Below, in pieces: positions 25,700 to 34,018 of a DNA stretch of 64,000 nt. The stretch spans positions 30,792-94,791 of the forward strand of contig JANQKV010000043.1 of assembly GCA_028280945.1 (NCBI GenBank). The letters are read 5' to 3'. Positions within the stretch are counted from its first letter, which is position 1. Each line of letters begins with the position of its first letter. The translations under genes and the position numbers were made by a program. The notes beneath the pieces are model-generated. The model worked only from the letters and a program-made list of their open reading frames with translations, ran no database searches and was not told the origin of the DNA. The stretch is from Opitutaceae bacterium. GTDB lineage: Bacteria; Verrucomicrobiota; Verrucomicrobiia; Opitutales; Opitutaceae.

Positions 25700-26715
25700 T
25701 TGTTGATCTCGGAAAGTTCATCGAACAGGAGCGTCCCGGGTGGTTGCGGCTCGATGCCTTGTTGGAGCAACGGGCAAAGGATCCGTGGACCCCGCTTTCG
25801 CTCGAGGAAGCGCGCGAGTTGGAACGGCTCTACCTGCGGGCTTCGGCGGATCTGGCGCGGATTTCCACGCAGTCCGCCGAGCCGGAGGTGCAGCAATACC
25901 TGGAACGCCTGGTCGCCCGCGGTTATGCGGAAGTGCATGGAGGAGAGGCCAAGCGGGAACGGTTCCGGCCTTGGCTTTGGTTGCGGCTATCGTTCCCTCG
26001 CGCTTGGCGGCGACATGCCAAAGTGTTTTGGCTCGCGACCGCCTTGATGTTGATTGGATCGGCATTCGGGGGAGGTGCCCTGGCCTTCGATCCGGAAGCC
26101 AAGGCCGTGATCATGCCGTTTTCTCACTTGTTGGGTGATCCTTCGGACCGGGTGGCGGAAGAGGAGGCCAGCCAGCGCATGTCCAGCGACCGGCAGTCGT
26201 CGTTTGCGGGGATGCTGATGACCCACAATACCAAGGTCACGTTCACCGCCCTGGCGCTCGGTCTGACCTGGGGCGTGGGCACGGTGGTTTTGTTGTTTTA
26301 CAACGGCGTGATTCTGGGCGCGGTGGCAGTGGATTATGTGTTGGCGGGGGAAACGACGTTTCTGCTGGCGTGGTTGTTGCCGCACGGTTCGGTGGAGCTG
26401 CCGGCGATCCTGGTGGGAGGGCAGGCGGGTCTGATTCTGGCCGGGGCTCTGCTGGGACGGGGGCAACGCCAGCGGCTGGCCGATCGATTGCGGGCAGTGG
26501 TGGGCGATGTTGTCACGCTGGCGGTGGGGGCGGCTTTGTTGTTGGTCTGGGCGGGCATCGTCGAAGCCTTCGTCTCGCAATACCACGAGCCGGTTTTGCC
26601 CTATTCACTGAAAATTGGCATGGGTCTGGTTCAGCTGGCTCTTTTGGCGTGGTATTGGGGTTGGTGCGGCCGGGAACAGGTTGTCACGGCAAAGACCGAA
26701 GGGGGTGGGGCGTGA
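25696..26715 (+). CDS. SpoIIM-family membrane protein
   Basis: A 339-residue membrane protein of the COG1300 (SpoIIM-like) family. A soluble N-terminal helical domain (RLDALLEQRAKDPWTPLSLE, LYLRASADLARIST) is followed by several transmembrane helices and the family piece MTHNTKVTFTALALGLTWGV. The name comes from Bacillus SpoIIM, but this is a non-sporulating context where the gene travels with MoxR, DUF58 and RDD genes. A role in a membrane-remodelling or stress complex is inferred. The start is a GTG overlapping the DUF58 stop. Confidence 0.82.
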   Translation: MIVDLGKFIEQERPGWLRLDALLEQRAKDPWTPLSLEEARELERLYLRASADLARISTQSAEPEVQQYLERLVARGYAEVHGGEAKRERFRPWLWLRLSFPRAWRRHAKVFWLATALMLIGSAFGGGALAFDPEAKAVIMPFSHLLGDPSDRVAEEEASQRMSSDRQSSFAGMLMTHNTKVTFTALALGLTWGVGTVVLLFYNGVILGAVAVDYVLAGETTFLLAWLLPHGSVELPAILVGGQAGLILAGALLGRGQRQRLADRLRAVVGDVVTLAVGAALLLVWAGIVEAFVSQYHEPVLPYSLKIGMGLVQLALLAWYWGWCGREQVVTAKTEGGGA

Positions 26716-27482
26716 ACGAAGTGCCGCGGGTCAGCCGGGCAGAGCTGAAGTTGCGCACCCCGGAAGGGGTTTCGTTTTCGCTGCGCCTTGCCAGTCCGCT
26801 TCTGCGCCTCAACGCCCTGGTGGTCGATTGGATGGTGGTTTCCGTGGCGTGGAGCATCATTACGATCCTGCTATCCTTGCTGGAGATCCTGGCCGGTGAT
26901 CTCGCCCGCGGCCTGGCCTTTGTGTTGTATTTTCTCCTGTCGCAGGGATACCGCATCTTCACCGAGTGGGCTTGGCAGGGGCAGACTTTGGGCAAACGCC
27001 TGCTCAAGATCCGGGTAGTGGATGTGCGGGGGTTGCGGCTGACCTTTGCGCAGGTTTTTCTGCGCAACATCCTGCGATTCGTGGACATGCTGCCTTTCGC
27101 TTATGCGGTGGGCGGGATCACGGCGTTGGTTTCCGGCAAAGCGCAGCGTCTGGGAGATTTGGTCGGCGGCACCCTGGTGGTGTGGGAGGAGTCCGATCCC
27201 GTGCCGAACCTGGGTTTGCTGGGTGAAAACAAATACAATTCGCTACGCGGGCACGCTCCGTTGGTTGCCCGCTTGCGCCAGTCGGTGTCGCCGGCCGAGG
27301 CCCGGTTGGCCTGGCAGGCCTTGCGGCGCAAAGACCAATTGGACGACGAAGCGCGACTGATCCTTTTTCGCGACCTGGCGCGGTTTTTCCGAGGCGTCAC
27401 CAAGTTTCCTCAGGAGCTGACACAGGGGGTTTCGGACGAACAGTTGGTGCGTAACGTGGTCGATGTCCTGCTGGTGAAGTAG
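26712..27482 (+). CDS. RDD-family membrane protein
   Basis: A 256-residue protein from the GTG that overlaps the SpoIIM stop by 4 bp. The RDD domain occupies residues about 20-160: RLNALVVDWMVVSVAWSIIT, ILAGDLARGLAFVLYFLLSQ, the motif GQTLGKRLLKIRVVD and LRNILRFVDMLPFAY. A C-terminal soluble helical part of about 90 residues follows. RDD and SpoIIM genes are commonly adjacent, and this gene closes the cluster that began at 18009. A hairpin follows at 27506-27524. Confidence 0.82.
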   Translation: MNEVPRVSRAELKLRTPEGVSFSLRLASPLLRLNALVVDWMVVSVAWSIITILLSLLEILAGDLARGLAFVLYFLLSQGYRIFTEWAWQGQTLGKRLLKIRVVDVRGLRLTFAQVFLRNILRFVDMLPFAYAVGGITALVSGKAQRLGDLVGGTLVVWEESDPVPNLGLLGENKYNSLRGHAPLVARLRQSVSPAEARLAWQALRRKDQLDDEARLILFRDLARFFRGVTKFPQELTQGVSDEQLVRNVVDVLLVK

Positions 27483-27505
27483 TTTCCTGGATCCCAAAAC
27501 CGCGC

Positions 27506-27524
27506 CTCGTTTCTAAGAAACGAG
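27506..27524. promoter_or_regulatory. Short perfect inverted repeat before the sigma-factor gene
   Basis: CTCGTTTC and GAAACGAG form an 8-bp stem with a 3-nt centre (TAA), 30 bp upstream of the ECF sigma gene and 23 bp after the RDD stop. There is no T-run, so it is not a clear terminator. It could be an operator for the sigma gene or a processed hairpin. Confidence 0.35.
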
Positions 27525-27554
27525 AGACCACTGCGTAGTAAAAGTGTTGTTCAA

Positions 27555-28085
27555 ATGACGAACCTGCCCCCAGCAGATGAAAACGCAGAGAATTGGATCG
27601 CTGAAGCGGTGCGGGAGCACCAGGCCCCGCTCCATCGCTATGTCGCCCGGTTACTGGGCGGGGATTTCGACCGGGCCCGAGACGTGGTGCAGGATGGGTT
27701 TGTCCGACTGTGCCAACAACCCGCCGCCGAGGTCCGCGGTCATGCGGTGGAGTGGCTCTACACCGTCTGCCGCAATCGGGCGGTGGATGTCATGCGAAAG
27801 GAGGGCCGGATGAGAGCCTTTGCCGACGGAGAAATGGAAAATGTCAGTGCGATCGATCCCCGACCGGGACGCGCGATGGAGAAAGCCGAAACCCGGGCGG
27901 CCATCATTGAGCTGATCGATCAGCTTCCGGCCAACCAACAGGAGGTCATCCGGCTGAAATTCCAAAATGGGTTCAGCTACAAGGAGATCAGCCGCATCAC
28001 CAAACTCTCGGTGAGCAACGTGGGATACTTGATCCATATGGCGGTGAAACAACTGCGGCAACAAGTGGCCGCCCAACAGATTTGA
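27555..28085 (+). CDS. ECF-type RNA polymerase sigma factor
   Basis: A 176-residue sigma-70 factor of the extracytoplasmic-function class, containing only regions 2 and 4. Region 2 is the span LHRYVARLLGGDFDRARDVV through the segment QDGFVRLCQQ and WLYTVCRNRAVDVMRKE. Region 4 is the LPANQQEVIRLKFQNGFSYK helix followed by EISRITKLSVSNVGYLIHMA. The gene downstream by 15 bp encodes an anti-sigma-like N-terminus fused to a VWA domain, so this pair probably forms a sigma/anti-sigma switch sensing the cell envelope. Confidence 0.92.
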   Translation: MTNLPPADENAENWIAEAVREHQAPLHRYVARLLGGDFDRARDVVQDGFVRLCQQPAAEVRGHAVEWLYTVCRNRAVDVMRKEGRMRAFADGEMENVSAIDPRPGRAMEKAETRAAIIELIDQLPANQQEVIRLKFQNGFSYKEISRITKLSVSNVGYLIHMAVKQLRQQVAAQQI

Positions 28086-28100
28086 GAAAAGGAGTCCGAC

Positions 28101-30467
28101 ATGAGTGACACGAAGATCAATCCCGACGATCCCCGGCTCACGGCCTATGCCTTGGGTGAGCTGGAGGGTGAAGCAGAGGCGCTCGTCGAGGCAGCCATTG
28201 CCGCCGATCCGAACCTGGCGGCCGAGGTGGAGAATATCCGCGCCATGGCGGGTGACTTGGCCGATGCACTGGGTGAGGAAGCCTTGCCCGAGGTCGAGCC
28301 CGTCGAACTGTTTGAGCCGGAAGGCAAGCGCATCGAGTTTCCGTTGGGGCACCGGAAGCGGAGGCGCTTCCCCTATTACTGGGTGTCAGGATTGGCTGCG
28401 GCTGGTTTTGCCGTGCTGATTGTTTTTCAGAGTGCTGAGTCGCCGATCGCAGGCCGGGAGGGTGTGGCAGGGCCGGCTGCGACGGCAGCCAGTCAGGCTG
28501 GACAGAGTGTCGTGGCCTCCACCCCGGAAAGTGAGCGCACCCGCACTCCGCTTCGGGTTGAGATCGCGCTGCCCGAGGCCGGTGTTTCGGGACCGGCACT
28601 GGTCGATGCTTCAATTGCCCCTGCGGCGGTTGTCACCGACGAATCGGCAGAGCTTTCGCGGTTCGAGGTGGATGAGTCGGGTGATGATCGTGCCGGCTCA
28701 AGTGAGAGAGTTCTGAGTGCTGATCATATAGTGCAGCTGGAAGCCGCCCAGCAACCCGATGCCGGGCTTTCAGCGTTACCCGAAGGCCTGAGCGCGACCC
28801 GTCCCCTGTCCATCGACTCCCCCGGTCTCTCCCGGGACAACGGGCAACATGTAGCGCAGTTTGGAACCGTGCTTCGTATGCAAAATGACATCCAAACCGG
28901 GAACGAAGAGCAGGTCATCGAGTTGAGTCCGTTCACCGTCGCGTCGGTAAGTGATCGGGCCTACGCGTCAAACGCAGCGTCCGCCCCAGCCCTTCGTTCG
29001 CGGTTCACGGCTCGCTCAATGACGACCGTTGAAACGGAGGGTTACGCGGCGATTGAGGAGCACGGGTGGATGCAGGTCGCCCATGCGCCACTGTCGACGT
29101 TTGGGGTCGACGTGGATTCGGCGAGCTACGCCAACGTGCGCCGATTTCTCCTCAACGGCAACCTGCCGCCGATGGATGCGGTGAAGGTCGAGGAACTGGT
29201 CAATGCCTTCACCTATGATTATGCGGAGCCTTCGCCCGGAGCCGAGACACCCCTGCGGGCCAACCTGGAGGTGGCGTCGGCCCCGTGGGCACCGCAGCAC
29301 CGCCTCGTGCGCATTGGTTTGAAGGCCCGGGAAACCACCGCAGCCGGGCGGGCTCCCGCCAACCTGGTCTTTTTGCTGGATGTTTCGGGATCGATGCACT
29401 CCCCGCAGAAACTTCCCCTGGTCAAGGAGGCCATGCGACTGCTGGTGGGGCAGTTGCGCGAGGATGACCGGGTGGCAATTGTGACCTACGCCGGACAGTC
29501 CGGACTGGCGTTGCCCTCCACCCCGGTGCGGGACGGCCACACCATTCGACGAGCCCTCGACGCCCTGCGGCCCGGCGGTTCCACCCATGGTTCGAGCGGC
29601 ATCCACCTGGCCTACGACGTGGCCAAGGCGAACTTTGTCGAGGGCGGGGTCAACCGCGTGATTCTCTGCACGGACGGAGATTTTAACGTCGGCACAACGG
29701 GGCTGACGGAGTTGAAAAACCTGGTCGCGGAGAAAGCGAAGTCGGACGTATTCCTCACCGCCCTCGGGTTTGGCACGGGCAACTATCAGGACGACACCCT
29801 CGAGACCCTGGCCAACCGGGGCAACGGCCAGCACGGCTACATCGATTCGGTGCGCGAGGCCCGCCGGCTGCTGGTTGAACAGGTGAGCGGCACGCTGGAA
29901 ACGGTGGCCCGGGACGTGAAGATCCAGGTGGAGTTCAACCCGGCGCAGGTGCAGGCGTATCGTCTGATCGGATACAACAATCGCCGCCTGGCCGCGGAGG
30001 ATTTCAACGACGATGCGATTGATGCCGGCGAAATCGGGGCCGGGCACACCGTCACCGCCCTGTATGAAGTGGTGCCCAGCGGCGCCCCCCGCCCGGCTTC
30101 ACCCGGCGGCACCATCGACGCCCTGCGCTACCAGACCCTCGACCCACCGGAAGTGCGCCCGGACCATGCCCACGAGCTGCTGGTCGTGAAGCTGCGGGCC
30201 CAACCTCCGGAGGGCGGCGCCAGCCGCCTGCACGAGTTTCCCCTGGTGGATGCCGGCCGCTCGTTTGCGCAGGCCAGTCCCGACTTTAAGTTCGCGGCGG
30301 CCGTGGCCGGGTTCGGACTGCGGCTGCGGGAGCGGTCCGAATCCGCGTACTACAGTTATACGGATGTCCGGCATTGGGCCGAGGCAGGCATCACCATCGA
30401 TCCCGGTGGCTACCGGGCGGAGCTGCTGGCGCTGGTGCGACGGGCAAACGAGCTTTCGCAGATGTAG
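28101..30467 (+). CDS. Anti-sigma-like/VWA fusion protein (YfbK-type, DUF3520)
   Basis: A 788-residue protein. Residues 1-90 resemble the cytoplasmic part of an anti-sigma factor (DDPRLTAYALGELEGEAEAL, then ANLAAEVENIRAM-like IRAMAGDLADALG), followed by a transmembrane helix near 95-112. An extracytoplasmic linker contains VIELSPFTVASVSDRAYASN, much like the N-terminal motif of Opitutaceae TonB receptors. The YfbK-type region begins PLSTFGVDVDSASYANVRRF. The VWA domain has an intact MIDAS (FLLDVSGSMHSP, near residue 425), and a DUF3520 C-terminus follows. A role as the membrane sensor that holds the ECF sigma factor encoded just upstream is inferred from order and N-terminus. Confidence 0.85.
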   Translation: MSDTKINPDDPRLTAYALGELEGEAEALVEAAIAADPNLAAEVENIRAMAGDLADALGEEALPEVEPVELFEPEGKRIEFPLGHRKRRRFPYYWVSGLAAAGFAVLIVFQSAESPIAGREGVAGPAATAASQAGQSVVASTPESERTRTPLRVEIALPEAGVSGPALVDASIAPAAVVTDESAELSRFEVDESGDDRAGSSERVLSADHIVQLEAAQQPDAGLSALPEGLSATRPLSIDSPGLSRDNGQHVAQFGTVLRMQNDIQTGNEEQVIELSPFTVASVSDRAYASNAASAPALRSRFTARSMTTVETEGYAAIEEHGWMQVAHAPLSTFGVDVDSASYANVRRFLLNGNLPPMDAVKVEELVNAFTYDYAEPSPGAETPLRANLEVASAPWAPQHRLVRIGLKARETTAAGRAPANLVFLLDVSGSMHSPQKLPLVKEAMRLLVGQLREDDRVAIVTYAGQSGLALPSTPVRDGHTIRRALDALRPGGSTHGSSGIHLAYDVAKANFVEGGVNRVILCTDGDFNVGTTGLTELKNLVAEKAKSDVFLTALGFGTGNYQDDTLETLANRGNGQHGYIDSVREARRLLVEQVSGTLETVARDVKIQVEFNPAQVQAYRLIGYNNRRLAAEDFNDDAIDAGEIGAGHTVTALYEVVPSGAPRPASPGGTIDALRYQTLDPPEVRPDHAHELLVVKLRAQPPEGGASRLHEFPLVDAGRSFAQASPDFKFAAAVAGFGLRLRERSESAYYSYTDVRHWAEAGITIDPGGYRAELLALVRRANELSQM

Positions 30468-30532
30468 TGGAGTGGGCCGGTGCGGGTTGCTCCCACTCCC
30501 GGCTGCACGGATGGTGGCACGCGGGGTGGGGG

Positions 30533-33500
30533 TCAGCCCTGCGTAAGACGACGGGGGCGGCGGGAGAAGATGAGGCCGAGGCCAAGTCCCACCAACAGGA
30601 AGGTGGAGGGTTCGGGCACCGGGGTGAAATTCAGTACGATGATATGGCCGGTGAGGAGAGAATCGCCCCTGTCGGACTCGAGGCTAAGCGACCAGAACCC
30701 GTCGGCGGACATGTCCTGCAGATCACTGGAGAGCGACAGGTTGAAGACCAATTGATCAAAGCCCGTGATCGTGTTTCCGCTGTAGATGATCGCCCAGGAT
30801 TGGGCCAGAAACGGGTCAAAGTTGTCGGGCATGCTCCCGTCCTCGCCCAGCAGGGTGATGGTAAACGGATTGTCGGAGGTGGCCGTGATATCGAGGGTCT
30901 CCGCAAACATGAAGTCGGCAATCACTTTATCGTAGTGGTCGCCCTCGCCGATCTCGACCGTGAGATTGCCGAGCTCGCCAAACTCCACCTCATTGTCGAA
31001 GGCCAGGTTACCCACGGAAAACCCGGGTGAGATGCTGCGGCCTTCGGTGATCACGAGGCTTTGGGAATTTGCCAGGCGGCCTTCGCCGCGAATTTCCCCG
31101 CCCCCGGAACCGAATAGCAGGTTGGCCGACACAGGGCTTTCCCATTCCCCGAAGTCGCCGTCAATGCTCAGGGACCCGTTGTTAAGAATCACGGATGGAC
31201 CGATGGGGCCGTTGCTTGCCCCCAGGGTTCCGTCCCAATCAATCGTCAGATTGGCACCATCCGTTACGAAAACGCCTCCGGTAAATGTATTGTAGCCGCT
31301 CAGTCTCTGCGTGCCTTCGCCCTCGATCACCAGGGAACCGTCGCCCTGAATGGTGCCCGAGAAATCAAAGAAGGAGCCGCTCATCTCAAGCGTGAGCGTG
31401 GATCCGGAGGCGATATTGATGGTTCCGGTGGAATATCCCAGTTCGGCGACTTCAAAGTAGTCGGTCTCCAAGAGGCTGATCCGTTGGTATTGATCGAGGG
31501 AGTTTTGATCGTAAAGCCCTCCTGCGGTCGGATTGGAGGTGGTGAAGTTGACGGTTTGGCCGGACCCTCCGCCAAAGCCGATCGGACCTGATCCTGCCGC
31601 GGTGTCGCTGTTGATGTTCACGGTGCCGTTGGTCACGTAGAGGCCGCCCGACCATTCACTGTTGTCACCGGACAAGTTCAGGGTGCCGTAGCCGGTCTTG
31701 TTGATCCCGTTGTAGCCCTCGATGTCCCCGGCTAGCGTGAAGTTGTAGTCGGCACTGTTCCATTCGACTTCCACATTCAGGGCCCCGCCCATGTCGATGG
31801 GGTTGGTGATTTTCAGACCGGCGGCATCCGGTGCCAGGGTGGGCAGTTCGTCGCTGTCGTACGCAAAGAAGGACCGCGGAGAGGTTAAACTCAGTCCCCC
31901 AAAAATGTCTTCACCGGAGGCGATGGTAAGCGTGCCCGTTCCCAGCGACGAGTTGTTGCCCAGCAGCAGGCGGCCGGCCTGCAGTTCAGTGCCTCCTGTA
32001 TAGGTATTGGTTCCCGACAGACGCACGGTGGACTGAACGATGTCGCCCTCGGCGGGACGGTCGAAGGCCGTCGCCTGGACATCGTAGTCGCCGATGACCA
32101 CGTGGAGCATTTCCCCACCGTCCGTCAGGGTGGTGGAGACATCCAACTGGCCGCCTTTGTAGCCGGCGAACCGGTAAGCATCGGCGTTTTCCGGTAAGGT
32201 GATGACGCCACCAAGATCAACCCACGTGCTGGTGCCGAGGTAGAAATCAGGATCGGTTGCGCTGAAGCTGCTGAGGTCGATCGGGTCGTTGATCACCCGC
32301 TTGGTTGAGCTGTCCTGCGAATCGAAACCGATGATGCCCTGGTCGAGGGTTGTGTCGAATTGGCCGAGGTAGGAGGATATGCTCCGAGTGGTGTCCTGTA
32401 GTCCAATATAGCCTCCTTGACCGGGCTGCAGCAGCGCCGCGACAGGCAATGCACCCGGGGCATCACCAAAAACCACGGCAGAATGCTCCGCGGTCACCGT
32501 TCCCGTGAAAGAGTTTGCACTGTTGTTGATGTAAACGGTGGTGGGGTCGTCTGAAGTCGAGGTGACGTCGATGCCGCGCGGTGTGACTGTCGAAATGGCG
32601 ACAACGATCTCCAGGGGGCTGGTGGACAGGGGTTCAGAAATCGCAGGGTCCTCCAGCAGACTGCCGACTAACAACGTCCCGCCGCCGCCGCCAAACTGGT
32701 AATTGTCTCCGGCCGGAGTGATTGTGCCCGTTAGTTCTGCGCGGGTGGCGGTGCCTATGCGGTCTGACTCGAAGCCGGAGAGATCGATAGCCCCGGAGTA
32801 AGAGTTGGTGACACCGATCAGGGAGGGATCGGTGTCAAAGCCGATGGTCCCGCCGAACTTCACCGGGTCGAACAACGCCAGGAAAGCCGCCGTGGCAGCC
32901 AGTCGATCGGCCGCTGAGTCGATCATTAGACCGATGTAGGTTTCTTCACCGCTGGAAGTGAATGTGCCGGCCGTGGGCAGGGCGTCGAGGTCGCTGAAGA
33001 TCGCCACCCCGTCCTCGACGTGCAACCCGCCTGTGAAACCCGAAGCTCCGGAGAAGATCACCGGTTCGTCCGCATTCACGGTCAGCGAGACACCGGTGGT
33101 CGATTCATTGATATCGCCCAAAAAGTTCAGCAGGCCACCGTAGTTGTTGATCTGGGTGTCGGAACTGAAAGTGACCGTGCCTTCCAAGTTCAGCTCGTTT
33201 TGATCGTCATCATCTTCCCGTGTCTCCAGGTGGCCGTGCACGATGATGTCGTTTCCGATGTTGCGGTCACCATCGACCGCGATGATGCCGGCGGTATTTG
33301 ATCCGGGGGCTTCGCCATCACCGATTTCGATGACTGCATCACCCGCGCCGCGATTGTGGCCCAAGCCCAAAAACCCGCTCTCAACCACCAGGTTTCCCTG
33401 TAGATTTCCCGAGGAATTATCGCCGCTCAGCAACAAGGTGCCATTGCCAGTGAGAAATATACCACTGCTGAGGCCGTTGGTGATCAGGCCTTCGATCTCC

Positions 33501-33949
33501 AATTCCACCCCGTAGCCGAGGTCAATTTCCGTGTCACCATCAGTCACAAAAGTGATGCCCTGGCTGAATTGAATTTCGCTATCATACTCGCCGCTATCGG
33601 CCTGGATTAAGTCCCGGAGGGTGATCGAGACCTTAGTCGCTCCCGGGGAGAAGCTGTAGTAAACCTGTTCGTCAAAGACCAGGGCGCTGAGATCGAGTGA
33701 GGTATCCACGTTGACCTTGACAGTCTCCATGTCGAAATCGTCGCCGAAGGCGCCGGGAAAGAATACTCCGGCCGTGCCGTCGTTCGCAGGAATCGCGGTA
33801 TCCTCCCAATTGTCGGAGTCGGTCCAGTAGTCCGAGGCGGCTCCATCCCGGTCGGACTCCCATCGATCGGTGATGGTGGGCGTGGGATCGGTGGCGAAAA
33901 CGGCTCCGGCGGACCAGCAGGCAAGTAGGGTAAGACACGCGACGCGCAT
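30533..33949 (-). CDS. Large PEP-CTERM surface protein with autotransporter-type strand repeats
   Basis: A 1138-residue exported protein. A Sec signal (VACLTLLACWSAGAVFA) opens it. Most of the chain is a parallel beta-helix built of autotransporter-associated strand repeats, with many copies of the GGLYVTNGTVNINSDTAAGS / GTGTLTIASGEDIFGG kind (NGTLLLSGDNSSGNLQGNLV, LSGTNTYTGGTELQAGRLLL). It ends in a PEP-CTERM anchor: PVPEPSTFLLVGLGLGLIF followed by SRRPRR. The anchor indicates sorting and cleavage by an exosortase, probably to the cell surface or matrix; no exosortase gene is in the window. There is no C-terminal beta-barrel, so it is not a classical autotransporter. Confidence 0.85.
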   Translation of the reverse strand: MRVACLTLLACWSAGAVFATDPTPTITDRWESDRDGAASDYWTDSDNWEDTAIPANDGTAGVFFPGAFGDDFDMETVKVNVDTSLDLSALVFDEQVYYSFSPGATKVSITLRDLIQADSGEYDSEIQFSQGITFVTDGDTEIDLGYGVELEIEGLITNGLSSGIFLTGNGTLLLSGDNSSGNLQGNLVVESGFLGLGHNRGAGDAVIEIGDGEAPGSNTAGIIAVDGDRNIGNDIIVHGHLETREDDDDQNELNLEGTVTFSSDTQINNYGGLLNFLGDINESTTGVSLTVNADEPVIFSGASGFTGGLHVEDGVAIFSDLDALPTAGTFTSSGEETYIGLMIDSAADRLAATAAFLALFDPVKFGGTIGFDTDPSLIGVTNSYSGAIDLSGFESDRIGTATRAELTGTITPAGDNYQFGGGGGTLLVGSLLEDPAISEPLSTSPLEIVVAISTVTPRGIDVTSTSDDPTTVYINNSANSFTGTVTAEHSAVVFGDAPGALPVAALLQPGQGGYIGLQDTTRSISSYLGQFDTTLDQGIIGFDSQDSSTKRVINDPIDLSSFSATDPDFYLGTSTWVDLGGVITLPENADAYRFAGYKGGQLDVSTTLTDGGEMLHVVIGDYDVQATAFDRPAEGDIVQSTVRLSGTNTYTGGTELQAGRLLLGNNSSLGTGTLTIASGEDIFGGLSLTSPRSFFAYDSDELPTLAPDAAGLKITNPIDMGGALNVEVEWNSADYNFTLAGDIEGYNGINKTGYGTLNLSGDNSEWSGGLYVTNGTVNINSDTAAGSGPIGFGGGSGQTVNFTTSNPTAGGLYDQNSLDQYQRISLLETDYFEVAELGYSTGTINIASGSTLTLEMSGSFFDFSGTIQGDGSLVIEGEGTQRLSGYNTFTGGVFVTDGANLTIDWDGTLGASNGPIGPSVILNNGSLSIDGDFGEWESPVSANLLFGSGGGEIRGEGRLANSQSLVITEGRSISPGFSVGNLAFDNEVEFGELGNLTVEIGEGDHYDKVIADFMFAETLDITATSDNPFTITLLGEDGSMPDNFDPFLAQSWAIIYSGNTITGFDQLVFNLSLSSDLQDMSADGFWSLSLESDRGDSLLTGHIIVLNFTPVPEPSTFLLVGLGLGLIFSRRPRRLTQG

Positions 33950-34018
33950 GAAGGGAGCATATGGAGAAAACCTTACCGGAAGGCAAGAGTGTGATCGATT
34001 TGCAAAAGCTCAGACTGT

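Noticed and set aside
30469..30499. GGAGTGGG/CCCACTCC hairpin between the convergent VWA and PEP-CTERM genes
   Set aside because: It has a 15-nt loop and no T-run on either strand, so I do not call it a terminator, though it may still have that role.
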